Of a stretch of 64,000 nt of DNA, positions 53,714-62,290 are shown piece after piece. Origin of the DNA: Paenibacillus lactis. GTDB lineage: Bacteria; Bacillota; Bacilli; Paenibacillales; Paenibacillaceae. The stretch lies in contig NZ_JAGGKI010000008.1 of the NCBI RefSeq assembly GCF_017873605.1, positions 186,001 to 250,000 of the forward strand, given 5' to 3'. Position 1 is the first letter of the stretch. Each line of letters opens with the position of its first letter. The position numbers were made by a program, and so were the translations under genes. The notes below the pieces were generated by a model, which was given only the letters and a program-made list of their open reading frames with translations, searched no databases and had not been told where the DNA came from.

Positions 53714-54748
53714 TTATTTGACATAAGCGGCAAGCAGCTTCACCGTATTTAATACGGCCTGTTTATGCGTTCTTTCCATCGCATGGGATGCGTGAACGCC
53801 CGGTCCGATGAGCGCTGCTTTGATGTTGCTGCCTGCGCCGAGCGCGGCCGATGCATCCGAGCCGTAATGAGGGTACACGTCAACGGCATACGCAATGCCT
53901 TCCTGTTCGGCCAGCTGGATCAGACGGCTTGTCATTTCATAATCGTATGGACCGGAGGAATCCTTGGCGCAGATCGAAACGTCGGTTTCCTTGCAGCTTA
54001 AATCATCGCCGATACAGCCCATATCCACGGCGATGAGCTCCTTGATGTCCGAAGGAATGTAAGCTGCGCCGTGTCCGACCTCCTCGTAGTTCGAGATCAG
54101 TACTTTAACATTGTATTTCGGCTTCCAATTCTCGCGTTTCATGCTCTCCAGAAGGCCGAACAGCGCAGCAACGCTTGCCTTGTCGTCAAGATGCCGGGAT
54201 TTGATAAAGCCGCTTGGCGTAATGACCGCACGGGCGTCGAAGGATACGAAATCGCCGACGCCGATGCCGAGCTTCTTCACATCATCCGCAGACTCAACCC
54301 ATTCATCGATTCGGACTTCCATATTGGCTTCCTCGCGTTTGAACTCGCGGGCATCGCTGTAGACATGCACCGATGGGTGCGTGGACAGGATAGTGCCCGT
54401 ATATTTCTTGCCGCTGCGGGTGTGAATGACGCAGTATTCGTTCTCAATGCTGTTCATCATATAACCGCCGACGGAAGTGAGCCTCAGCGTGCCTTCGGAT
54501 TTGATGGCGCGAACCATGGCGCCGAGCGTATCCACATGCCCGCTCAAGCCTACCGTACGGCTGGTATCCTGTCCCGTGATGGACAGGATCGCCCCGCCTT
54601 TTTCATTCCAGGCCAGCGGGACGGAGAGGGAGGCAGCCTCCTTTTCGATTCGTTTCATGATATGTCCTGTATATCCGGTCGGACTTGGGGTATCCAGCAA
54701 TTCCTTCAACAGATTGAGGATATAGGTTTCATTCGGTTGTATCGACAT
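53714..54748 (-). CDS. M42-family metallo-aminopeptidase (YsdC/glutamyl aminopeptidase-like)
   Basis: 344 residues, cytosolic, two metal ions. Segments: TPSPTGYTGHI, GLSGHVDTLGAMV (His and Asp ligands), SRHLDDKASVAALF (bridging Asp), SNYEEVGHGAAY (catalytic Glu pair), AVDMGCIGDD and the C-terminal GPGVHASHAMERTH (last His ligand). M42 enzymes trim peptides and form large tetrahedral assemblies. GAGGAGG precedes the ATG. Single gene. Confidence 0.92.
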   Translation of the reverse strand: MSIQPNETYILNLLKELLDTPSPTGYTGHIMKRIEKEAASLSVPLAWNEKGGAILSITGQDTSRTVGLSGHVDTLGAMVRAIKSEGTLRLTSVGGYMMNSIENEYCVIHTRSGKKYTGTILSTHPSVHVYSDAREFKREEANMEVRIDEWVESADDVKKLGIGVGDFVSFDARAVITPSGFIKSRHLDDKASVAALFGLLESMKRENWKPKYNVKVLISNYEEVGHGAAYIPSDIKELIAVDMGCIGDDLSCKETDVSICAKDSSGPYDYEMTSRLIQLAEQEGIAYAVDVYPHYGSDASAALGAGSNIKAALIGPGVHASHAMERTHKQAVLNTVKLLAAYVK

Positions 54749-54836
54749 CTAGCAACAGCCTCCTCGGAGTTGTATGTATGAGCTTGGAACAACCAATGGA
54801 AGCATAGGATGTGAATCCATAGGCAGGAACCGTTAT

Positions 54837-55175
54837 CTAGAGCTTCGGACCTTCCTTGGATTCTTCCTTCTGCTCTTCCTCCAGCTGGTGATCCGCGGCA
54901 TGCATTTCAGGGGTGTATCCCGTAACCTCACGGATATGGATGAGCTGCTCTGCGAGCGAACGGATTTCCTTCTGCATCTGATATTGGCGGTAGATGCCGA
55001 ATGCTCCGACGATCAATCCCCCGATCAGCGAGCAGCCAATAATCAGCAGGATTAGCGGGATGTCGACGGTACCGAACAGCAAATTCACCTGTACCGGATT
55101 GACGTTGATGACGGCAAATACAGCCGTGATTAATGCAAACAGCAGGGCAGCGATTAATGACCATTGAATCTTCAC
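54837..55175 (-). CDS. LapA (DUF1049)-family membrane protein
   Basis: 112 residues: two membrane helices (about 4-25 and 38-60) around the family motif FAVINVNPVQVNLLFGTVDIPLILLII, then a basic and helical tail ending in a Glu/Lys-rich stretch. The start GTG at 55175 follows AAGGAGG by 8 bases; the ATG at 55196 is in frame but upstream of that site. Role unknown; E. coli LapA acts with LapB in lipopolysaccharide assembly, which cannot apply directly here. Confidence 0.85.
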   Translation of the reverse strand: MKIQWSLIAALLFALITAVFAVINVNPVQVNLLFGTVDIPLILLIIGCSLIGGLIVGAFGIYRQYQMQKEIRSLAEQLIHIREVTGYTPEMHAADHQLEEEQKEESKEGPKL

Positions 55176-55203
55176 TGGGAACACCTCCTTCCTCACACAG
55201 TAT

Positions 55204-55235
55204 AAAATCCCTTGCCTGCAAGGGCAAGGGATTTT
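55204..55235 (-). terminator. Terminator of pepF
   Basis: AAAATCCCTTGCC and GGCAAGGGATTTT form a perfect 13-bp stem around a 6-base loop, about 50 bp after the pepF stop on the minus strand. Confidence 0.88.
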
Positions 55236-55285
55236 ATTCCACCGGTCAATTGAGATCGATTGAAACGCGGGTAAGTGCTTGATCG

Positions 55286-57205
55286 TTATTTCGTCAACTG
55301 CTCCATTTGGTTGATAATATCCTCGAAAACGCTCATCGCTTCGCGAATCGGCTCCGGCGAGGACATATCCACGCCGGCTTTCTTCAGGATGTTAATGGAA
55401 TAGTCGCTGCCGCCGCTCTTAAGGAAGCCGAGGTAACGATCCACCGCCGGCTGGCCGTCTTCCAGAATTTGCTTCGAGAAGCTCGTTGCAGCGGAGAAGC
55501 CGGTCGCGTATTTGTATACATAGAAGCTGGTATAGAAGTGAGGGATGCGGGCCCACTCCATTCCGATCTCCTTGTCTACCTGCATGCCTTTACCGTGGTA
55601 CTTGACGTTCAGGTCGTAATAAATGTCCGATAGATCCTGAGCCGTCAAGGATTCACCGCTCTCGGCGCGCTCATGGACGATCTTCTCGAATTCGGCGAAC
55701 ATCGTTTGCCGGAAGACGGTCGTCCGGAACTGATCGGCATAATAAGTGAGCAGGTACATCTTCTGTTTCGGATCCTTGGCGTTCTTAAGCAGGTAATCCA
55801 TCAGCAGCGCTTCGTTCGTTGTGGAAGCCACTTCAGCCAAGAAGATCGTGTACTGCGCATCACGGTATTTTAAGTTGTTGTCGGAATAATACGAATGCAG
55901 CGCGTGCCCCATTTCGTGAGCCAGGGTGAACATGCTGTTCAGGTTATCCTTATGGTTCAGCAGCACGTAAGGATGGGTGCCGTAAGCGCCCCAGCTGTAT
56001 GCGCCTGTACGCTTGTTTTCGTTCTCATAGACATCGATCCAGCCGTTGTCATAGCCTTCCTGCAGACTCTTCAGGTAATCCTCGCCAAGCGGGGCGAGTC
56101 CTTCCTTGGTCATCTGCTTCGCTTCCTCGTACGTAATGTCCCACTTGTACTCTTCGACAAGCGGCGCGAACAAATCGTACATATGCAGCTCATCCACGCC
56201 AAGCAGCTTCTTGCGAAGCTCCATGTAGCGGTGCAGGAGCGGGAGGCTCTCGTGGATCGTATCGATCAGGTTTGTGTAGACTTCCTTCGGAATGTTATCG
56301 CCATATAAAGCCATCTCCAGCACGGACGGATACTTTCGTACACGCGAGTAGAAGATGTTCTTGTTCACATTGGCATTAAGCGTCGCGGCCAAGGTGTTCT
56401 TCTGCTTGCCGTAGGTTTCGTAGACGGCTTTGAACGCACGCTCGCGGACTTCGCGATTCGGACTTTCAAGGAATTGAATGTAGTTCCCGTGGGTCAGCTC
56501 CACTTCCTTGCCGTCCTCGTTCTTGATTTTCGGAAACTTCATATCCGCGTTGTTCAGCATGCCGAATATGGTCTGCGGCGCAGAGGATAGATTTCCGACC
56601 TGGGCCAGAAGCGCTTCTTCGGTTTTGGAGAGCACATGGGCTTTCTCCCGCTTCATTTCAACAAGGGTGAATTGATATTCCTTCAGCAGGGGATCGGCAA
56701 TCAATTGATCCAGCTCCGCATCGGAGAGGGCCAGAATTTCCGGCGTAATGAAGGAGAGGGATTCGCCCACCTCAACATTGAGCTTTTTGGCTTTGGCGGA
56801 CAAAGCCTGATATGTAGGATTCGCGGTATCTTCGTCATGATGCATATGAGCATATACGTACAGACGCTCGGCATGGTAGGAAATTTCGTCTTCGAGCTCG
56901 AAGCATTCCTTGATTGAAGCGGCATTGTTTAATTTGCCTTGATAATCGGCCGTTTTCTTCAGCAGGTCCTTCAGCTTGGCAAAGCTGTCGTCCCATGCCT
57001 GTTGATCGGCGAACATGTCCTCAAGCTTCCATTGGTGCTCCTTCGGGACTTCGGAGCGTTTCAGTAGTTGTTCCATAGAGATCCTCCTTGCATGATATGT
57101 ATTATTTGGAGTCCGGGCTTCTTCAGTATAGGCTTCGGAGCGGGCAGCGGCACAAGGCAGCAGGCAGAGGACCAGCGTAATGCAAAGCGCCTTGGAACCT
57201 TTCAT
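55286..57205 (-). CDS. pepF: Oligoendopeptidase F with two in-frame starts
   Basis: M3-family zinc peptidase; HEMGHALHSYYSD holds the HExxH motif, followed by the Glu-containing FLAEVASTTNEALL. The short form from ATG at 57076 (596 residues, MEQLLKRSEVPKEHQW) has the normal PepF start and AAGGAGG 6 bases upstream. A longer form from ATG at 57205 (639 residues) has GAGGAGG 7 bases upstream and adds 43 residues that look like a signal peptide: basic MKGSK, hydrophobic ALCITLVLCLLPCAA, then ARSEA. Both sites are near-ideal, so cytosolic and exported forms may be made. The terminator is at 55204. Confidence 0.93.
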   Translation of the reverse strand: MKGSKALCITLVLCLLPCAAARSEAYTEEARTPNNTYHARRISMEQLLKRSEVPKEHQWKLEDMFADQQAWDDSFAKLKDLLKKTADYQGKLNNAASIKECFELEDEISYHAERLYVYAHMHHDEDTANPTYQALSAKAKKLNVEVGESLSFITPEILALSDAELDQLIADPLLKEYQFTLVEMKREKAHVLSKTEEALLAQVGNLSSAPQTIFGMLNNADMKFPKIKNEDGKEVELTHGNYIQFLESPNREVRERAFKAVYETYGKQKNTLAATLNANVNKNIFYSRVRKYPSVLEMALYGDNIPKEVYTNLIDTIHESLPLLHRYMELRKKLLGVDELHMYDLFAPLVEEYKWDITYEEAKQMTKEGLAPLGEDYLKSLQEGYDNGWIDVYENENKRTGAYSWGAYGTHPYVLLNHKDNLNSMFTLAHEMGHALHSYYSDNNLKYRDAQYTIFLAEVASTTNEALLMDYLLKNAKDPKQKMYLLTYYADQFRTTVFRQTMFAEFEKIVHERAESGESLTAQDLSDIYYDLNVKYHGKGMQVDKEIGMEWARIPHFYTSFYVYKYATGFSAATSFSKQILEDGQPAVDRYLGFLKSGGSDYSINILKKAGVDMSSPEPIREAMSVFEDIINQMEQLTK

Positions 57206-57277
57206 GGCACAACCTCCTCGAATTCATCGCATTCGAGCGATAGTATGCCGCGTACCCGGCTCTTTCATCCTTATAAA

Positions 57278-57460
57278 TTATGAGGAACCCAGATTAATAA
57301 AAGTGTATACAATAAGGTAAAAGGCAAACAAAATGAAGGCGGCGGCAATCAGGGCCATTCCGCGGCGCAGCCTTGCCGGGATCCGGTCACGATTCAGGAT
57401 CATGATGGCGCCAAGGCTGAACGCCAAAATAATGAAGATGACAATATTCGTGGTATCCAT
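57278..57460 (-). CDS. Small two-helix membrane protein
   Basis: 60 residues with two hydrophobic helices (about 5-22 and 35-55) around a basic loop NRDRIPARLRRG, which should face the cytosol. AGCAGGTG lies upstream of the ATG. Starts 3 bp after the stop of the 77-residue ORF, so the two are coupled. No family recognised. Confidence 0.7.
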   Translation of the reverse strand: MDTTNIVIFIILAFSLGAIMILNRDRIPARLRRGMALIAAAFILFAFYLIVYTFINLGSS

Positions 57461-57463
57461 CGT

Positions 57464-57697
57464 TTACACCTGCTTAAAGGAAGCCATGATGTCCTGCCAT
57501 TCCTCTTCCCGTCCTTCGAAATCCTCTTTGGGGAAGCGATTCCTAGCCCATTCCATCAAGGCCGGCCGGCTCATGAAGGTATGCGTCTCTTCGCCCCACT
57601 GGTCGGAAATTTCGCGGAGTACAATGTAGCGGCCCTGAACCTCGACCGTCATCATGTTCCACTTGTCTTTTTTGTATATTTCATGTTTTTTGATCAT
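57464..57697 (-). CDS. Small conserved-looking cytosolic protein
   Basis: 77 residues, soluble, starting IKKHEIYKKDKWNMMTVEVQ. No family recognised with confidence; the alpha/beta pattern YIVLREISDQWGEETHTFMSRPALMEWARNRFP suggests a compact domain. GGAG lies 7 bases before ATG at 57697, which is preferred over ATG at 57703. Directly followed by the two-helix membrane protein. Confidence 0.7.
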   Translation of the reverse strand: MIKKHEIYKKDKWNMMTVEVQGRYIVLREISDQWGEETHTFMSRPALMEWARNRFPKEDFEGREEEWQDIMASFKQV

Positions 57698-57819
57698 ATG
57701 CATTCTCCGTCCGCTACTTAGGCTTTTGGGTCAATGATAACGCACACAAGGGCTCAAAAGCAAATCATGATGACGTAAAAATATCGGTCCAAAAAAGCTC
57801 CATCTGGGGGTTTGACGGA

Positions 57820-57848
57820 TTGCATTGTCGGAAAACATGGGATATAAT
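57820..57848 (+). promoter_or_regulatory. Promoter of the cold-shock gene
   Basis: TTGCAT at 57820-57825, 17-bp spacer, perfect TATAAT at 57843-57848. Leader of about 40 nt. Confidence 0.7.
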
Positions 57849-57893
57849 ATGGATATTCGCCATAGATGGCGGTATTTTTAGGAGGTTGTTCAT

Positions 57894-58091
57894 TTGAAAG
57901 GTACAGTTAAATGGTTTAACGCAGAAAAAGGTTACGGCTTCATTTCCGTTGAAGGTGGCGAGGATGTATTCGTACACTTCTCCGCAATTCAAGAAGAAGG
58001 TTTCAAAACTTTGGAAGAAGGTCAAGCGGTAGAATTCGAAATTACAGAAGGTAACCGTGGTCCTCAAGCAGCCAACGTAACAAAACTGTAA
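57894..58091 (+). CDS. Cold-shock protein (CspA/CspB family)
   Basis: 65 residues, a single cold-shock OB fold with RNP1 KGYGFISV and RNP2 DVFVHFSAI, binding single-stranded RNA and DNA as an RNA chaperone. The start is TTG at 57894, 6 bases after GGAGG; TTG starts are uncommon in this family. A strong promoter lies close upstream and a terminator downstream, so it is a monocistronic, probably highly expressed gene. Confidence 0.96.
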   Translation: MKGTVKWFNAEKGYGFISVEGGEDVFVHFSAIQEEGFKTLEEGQAVEFEITEGNRGPQAANVTKL

Positions 58092-58136
58092 GCTAACTCC
58101 GAAGAGGAGATCTTATAGAATTACCTAGGCATGAAG

Positions 58137-58166
58137 CACAGTTCTCCCTGAGAACTGTGTTTTTTT
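58137..58166 (+). terminator. Terminator of the cold-shock gene
   Basis: CACAGTTCTC-N3-GAGAACTGTG, a perfect 10-bp stem followed by seven T. Confidence 0.95.
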
Positions 58167-58375
58167 GCGTGGGATGGCCTGTTCACGGGTACAGCTGATC
58201 CATCATGGTTGGTATATTATGATTGTCTTCTTGGGGATAGCTGGAAGTAACGGCCTTCCACCATGGCCTTTGTGCCGTCAATGACGTGTGTTATTTGTGC
58301 AAAATGACCGATCATATTATAATAGGTTTGATTTGGATAGGTATAAAAAAGACAACCATGTGGAGGCAGAGTTCA

Positions 58376-59458
58376 TTGAATAATCAAGAGCTAAGCCGCA
58401 AGGTTCCGCGAAGCCCGGTTGGATTGATGAGCCGGGTATACCGATATATTCTCCCGGAAGTGCGGGCTGAATTGGAGAAGTGGCGCCGGGAGGCTGAGCA
58501 AATTCCGGATGAGGAGCTTCGGAAGCAGGCGTTGGCCAGTATAGAGACGAAAAGATTCCACTGCCAGGGAGGCGCGGTATATGCCGCCGCCAATTTGCCA
58601 GAGAAGCATATACTCATCCCGTTGATTGTTGCTTACCAGACGATCAGCGATTATCTCGATAATTTATGTGACCGCAGCACTTCGCTGGATCCGGCGGATT
58701 TTCGGCAGCTCCATCAATCGATGCTGGATGCCGTTACGCCTGAAGACGAGATGGCGGATTATTACTCGCTCCGAACCGAGAGGGAGGATGGAGGCTATCT
58801 GGCCGGACTGGTGCAGACATGCCGGGACTGCATCGGCCAATTGTCGGGATATGAGGCAGCAAAGCCATACATAAGGAAATTGGCCGGGCTGTACACGGAT
58901 CTGCAGGTTTACAAGCATATCCACCCGGATCAGCGGGAGGCTGCATTGCTTGAATGGTGGTCCCAGCATGCCCATCATACGCCGCACTTGCGGTGGAATG
59001 AGTTTGCTGCTGCAACGGGATCCACGCTGGGCGTATTCATGCTGTTTTTGGCTGCGACCGATCCGTTTTTGGATGATGAGGATGCATCCAGAATTCATGC
59101 CTCTTATTTTCCGAATGTATGCAGTCTCCACATTATGCTGGATTACCTGATTGATCAGGACGAAGACAGGCTGGGCGGCGATCTGAACTTTTGCAACTAC
59201 TACGAAGATGCCGATACGATGCTGAACCGCATTGCTTCCATTGTCGATTGGGCCCGGAAGGATGTCAGAGCAATTCCCTCCACCCCTTTTCATCGGATGA
59301 TCATTGAGGGATTACTGGCGTTATATTTATCCGATCCAAAAGTCAGCGAGCAGCAGCTGGTTCGCACCGTGTCCAAACGCCTGATGAGGAGAAGCCCGAT
59401 GACAAGGCTGTTCTTCTACGTCAACAGTCGTTGGATTCGCAAGCATAAGCATGAGTGA
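58376..59458 (+). CDS. Tetraprenyl-beta-curcumene synthase-like terpene synthase (YtpB/DUF2600)
   Basis: 360 residues, all-helical class I-like terpene synthase without the classical DDxxD; the aspartate-rich DYLDNLCDR segment near residue 90 is the expected metal site, and YLIDQDEDRLGGDLNFCNYYED is the second conserved acidic region. In Bacillus, YtpB cyclises tetraprenyl diphosphate, leading to sesquarterpenes (sporulenes) found in spores. TTG at 58376 has GGAGG 9 bases upstream; ATG at 58358 and longer starts lack a site. The pfkA gene follows after 23 bp, so they may share a transcript. No squalene-hopene-type cyclase is adjacent. Confidence 0.85.
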   Translation: MNNQELSRKVPRSPVGLMSRVYRYILPEVRAELEKWRREAEQIPDEELRKQALASIETKRFHCQGGAVYAAANLPEKHILIPLIVAYQTISDYLDNLCDRSTSLDPADFRQLHQSMLDAVTPEDEMADYYSLRTEREDGGYLAGLVQTCRDCIGQLSGYEAAKPYIRKLAGLYTDLQVYKHIHPDQREAALLEWWSQHAHHTPHLRWNEFAAATGSTLGVFMLFLAATDPFLDDEDASRIHASYFPNVCSLHIMLDYLIDQDEDRLGGDLNFCNYYEDADTMLNRIASIVDWARKDVRAIPSTPFHRMIIEGLLALYLSDPKVSEQQLVRTVSKRLMRRSPMTRLFFYVNSRWIRKHKHE

Positions 59459-59481
59459 CATAGAAGGAGGAAACAAGAATT

Positions 59482-60453
59482 ATGACAGCAGTCAAAAAAA
59501 TTGCAGTTCTTACGAGCGGCGGGGATTCCCAGGGGATGAACGCAGCGCTTCGCGCCGTGGTGCGCAGCGGTTTGTATTATGGGCTTGAGGTATACGGGAT
59601 CCAGCGCGGATACCAGGGGCTTCTCGAGAACGATATTATCAAGATGGATCTTCGCAGTGTTGGGGATATCATCCAGCGGGGAGGCACGATTCTTCGGTCG
59701 GCCCGATCCGCGGAGTTCAAGACGCCGGAAGGGCAGCAGAGGGGCGCTGATGTGCTGAATCAGCACGGCATCGACGGACTCGTTGTCATCGGCGGCGACG
59801 GCTCTTACCAAGGCGCTAACAAGCTGAGCAAGCTCGGCATCAAAACGATGGGTCTGCCGGGAACGATTGACAACGATATTTCCTTTACCGACTACACGAT
59901 CGGCTTTGACACCGCGGTAAGCGTCGTTGTCGATGCGGTTAACAAATTGCGCGACACGATGTCCTCTCATGCGCGCTCATCCGTCGTCGAGGTCATGGGA
60001 CGCCACTGCGGCGACATTGCGCTGCATGCAGGGCTTGCCTCCGGCGCAGAGACTATTTTGGTCCCTGAAGTGGAATTTAACCTGGATGAGGTGGCAGAGC
60101 GCCTCAGAGAGAACTTTGCGAAGGGCAAGCGCCACAGCATCATTATTGTAGCCGAAGGCGTGGGCCGGGGCGAAGACGTTGTCAGCAAGCTGAAGGAATG
60201 TCATGCTTCCATCGACGCCCGCGTAACCGTGCTTGGACATATTCAGCGCGGCGGTGCGCCAACGCCGTTCGACCGCAATCTTGCCAGCCGTCTCGGCGAC
60301 TTCGCCGTACGCAGCCTGATCAACGGAGAATCGGATAAAGGGTGCGGCATCATCAAAGGCGAACTCGTCCTGACCGATATTGACAAGGTCGTGAATACGA
60401 AGAAGGAATTCAATCGAGAGTTGTACGATCTGGCACTTCGTCTGTCGCAGTAA
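59482..60453 (+). CDS. pfkA: ATP-dependent 6-phosphofructokinase
   Basis: 323 residues. Commits fructose 6-phosphate to glycolysis. Motifs: LTSGGDSQGMNAALRAVVR (ATP loop, with Gln where most PfkA have Pro), GGDGSYQGA, PGTIDNDI with the catalytic Asp, VEVMGRHCGDIA and GHIQRGGAPTPFDR. AAGGAGG precedes the ATG. It is not followed by pyruvate kinase as it often is in Firmicutes; this may be a second pfk or a different gene order. A strong terminator follows. Confidence 0.96.
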   Translation: MTAVKKIAVLTSGGDSQGMNAALRAVVRSGLYYGLEVYGIQRGYQGLLENDIIKMDLRSVGDIIQRGGTILRSARSAEFKTPEGQQRGADVLNQHGIDGLVVIGGDGSYQGANKLSKLGIKTMGLPGTIDNDISFTDYTIGFDTAVSVVVDAVNKLRDTMSSHARSSVVEVMGRHCGDIALHAGLASGAETILVPEVEFNLDEVAERLRENFAKGKRHSIIIVAEGVGRGEDVVSKLKECHASIDARVTVLGHIQRGGAPTPFDRNLASRLGDFAVRSLINGESDKGCGIIKGELVLTDIDKVVNTKKEFNRELYDLALRLSQ

Positions 60454-60488
60454 TCGAATTACGGATTTCCTTTAATGCACAACCAAAA

Positions 60489-60544
60489 GAAGACCGCCTT
60501 CCATTGCAGAAGCTGAAGCGCTGCAATGGAAGACGGTCTTTTTT
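60489..60544. terminator. Terminator between pfkA and the MATE gene
   Basis: AAGACCGCCTTCCATTGCAG pairs with CTGCAATGGAAGACGGTCTT (20 bp, one mismatch) followed by TTTTTT; it can serve both convergent genes. Confidence 0.95.
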
Positions 60545-60551
60545 AATCGGG

Positions 60552-61946
60552 CTATTGATGATGAGGAAGCGAGGAAGCGGCTGATCGAGCAGGCATCTGT
60601 TGCTCGGTGAATCTGCGCTGGATCTTGACCAGGCGCCTCAGCATAAGCGCTGCACCGGCGGCAAGGCCCGTTATGAGGCCGATCCAATAGCCGAAGGCGT
60701 GCCAATCCGTGTAATTGGCCAGTACATATCCGACGGGCAAGCCGATCACCCAGAACGAGACGAGGGCCAGGATGAAAGCCACATTCACATCTTTGTACCC
60801 CCGCAGCGCTCCCTGCGTCGGTGTCGCAATGGCGTCCGAGATCTGGAAGAAGATCGCATACAGGAGAAACTGCTGGATGAGTGCGATTACGGCAGGTTCA
60901 TTCGAGTACAAGCCCGCAACCTGGCGTCCGGCAACAAGCATAATGACGGCCGTTATCAGCGAGAGGATGACGGCGGTGCCGATCCCAAGCTTGGCGTACT
61001 GCCATGCATCCTTCATCCGACCCGATCCGACCTCGTAGCCTACCAGGATCGTTAAGCTCATGCAGATGCTCAGCGGCAGCATGTACAGCGTGGAGGCAAA
61101 GTTCAAGGCTGCTTGGTGCGCGGCGATCGTAGCCGTATCAAAGCCGCTCATCAGCAACGTTACGGCTGCAAACACGGCGGTTTCCAGGAAGATCGAGAAG
61201 CCGATGGGCAATCCGATCTTCAAATGTCCCTTCCAAGCGCTGAAGGAAATCTTGGAGAAACTGCGGAAGATGCCGTATTCAGCAAACGGGTGCACCCGGT
61301 GGACGGTTATGATCGCAATGACCAGCACCGCCCAGTAGGTAATGGCGGATGCAACGCCGGCCCCGACGCCTCCAAGCCTGGGAAAGCCCCAAAAGCCATA
61401 GATAAAGAGGGCATTCAGCCCGACGTTGATCGGAAGCGTAATCAGGGTGATGACCATGGAAATTTTGGTTTGTCCAAGGGCATCGATAAAGCAGCGGAGC
61501 ACCGTATAGGCGAACAGCGGAATAATGCCTGCCGAAATGGCGGCCAAAAACCTCGCGGCGACATGGCGAACCTCAGGCTCCAGGTTCATCGCTCCGAGAA
61601 TGCTCGGGACGACGGCGTATCCCGCAGCGAGCACGATAACGGCCAGCAAGATGGACAGCCACAGTGCCTGGTTAACCTGATAGGCCACCTTGTTCTCCTG
61701 GCGCCCGCCGACCAGCTGGGAGACGACGGGGGTAATTCCCATCAGAATGCCGCTGAGTCCGGTCTGTACCGGAACCCAGATGCTGGTGGCGATCGCAACG
61801 CCGGCCAGATCGACGGAGCTGAATTTGCCGGACATATTCGTATCGAAAAAAGTAATGGCGGATAAAGCCAGCTGTGTTACGAGAATGGGGATGAGAATGA
61901 CGGCGAACTGCCTCAGTTTCCCCTGGATCGTCGTGGTAGATTGCAT
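60552..61946 (-). CDS. MATE-family multidrug efflux transporter (NorM-like)
   Basis: 464 residues, twelve membrane helices in two similar halves. FFDTNMSGKFSSVDLAGVAIA near the N-terminus and ITPVVSQLVGG are NorM-type signatures; the cation/drug exporter works with Na+ or H+. The frame is open 50 codons further upstream, but those residues are hydrophilic and unlike the family; ATG at 61946 with AGAAAGG upstream is preferred. Substrate unknown. Confidence 0.9.
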   Translation of the reverse strand: MQSTTTIQGKLRQFAVILIPILVTQLALSAITFFDTNMSGKFSSVDLAGVAIATSIWVPVQTGLSGILMGITPVVSQLVGGRQENKVAYQVNQALWLSILLAVIVLAAGYAVVPSILGAMNLEPEVRHVAARFLAAISAGIIPLFAYTVLRCFIDALGQTKISMVITLITLPINVGLNALFIYGFWGFPRLGGVGAGVASAITYWAVLVIAIITVHRVHPFAEYGIFRSFSKISFSAWKGHLKIGLPIGFSIFLETAVFAAVTLLMSGFDTATIAAHQAALNFASTLYMLPLSICMSLTILVGYEVGSGRMKDAWQYAKLGIGTAVILSLITAVIMLVAGRQVAGLYSNEPAVIALIQQFLLYAIFFQISDAIATPTQGALRGYKDVNVAFILALVSFWVIGLPVGYVLANYTDWHAFGYWIGLITGLAAGAALMLRRLVKIQRRFTEQQMPARSAASSLPHHQ

Positions 61947-62250
61947 GCTGCATATTGCCTTTCTCTCTTTAGTATTTGCACGCTGTCCGAATGCGAGCGG
62001 TGACCATTCGTTAGATTCGTGCCACACCGCGCGCAGTAAAAGAACCAAAGAATGACATCCTTTTAGGCTCGGACCGGGAAAGTGCATGTCCCACAATCAT
62101 CATAGCATCCGATGTCAAGACATGAATCCTTCGCCAAGCCTCCATATTCGTAAATGGAGCGAAAGGTTCATTTACGTCCATATGCCGGCCGAAATAACTC
62201 AATCTCTCCGTTCAGGCATGGGAGCACAGCCCTGTTCGAGCAGTCTCATG

Positions 62251-62285
62251 AAAAAGAGCCCGGCCGCATGATCGGCCTGGCTCTT
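62251..62285 (-). terminator. Terminator of the DUF4015 gene
   Basis: AAGAGCC and GGCCG arms pair with CGGCC and GGCTCTT (one mismatch) around a 6-base loop; read on the minus strand it ends in TTTTT, 6 bases after the stop codon. Confidence 0.88.
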
Positions 62286-62290
62286 AAGGT

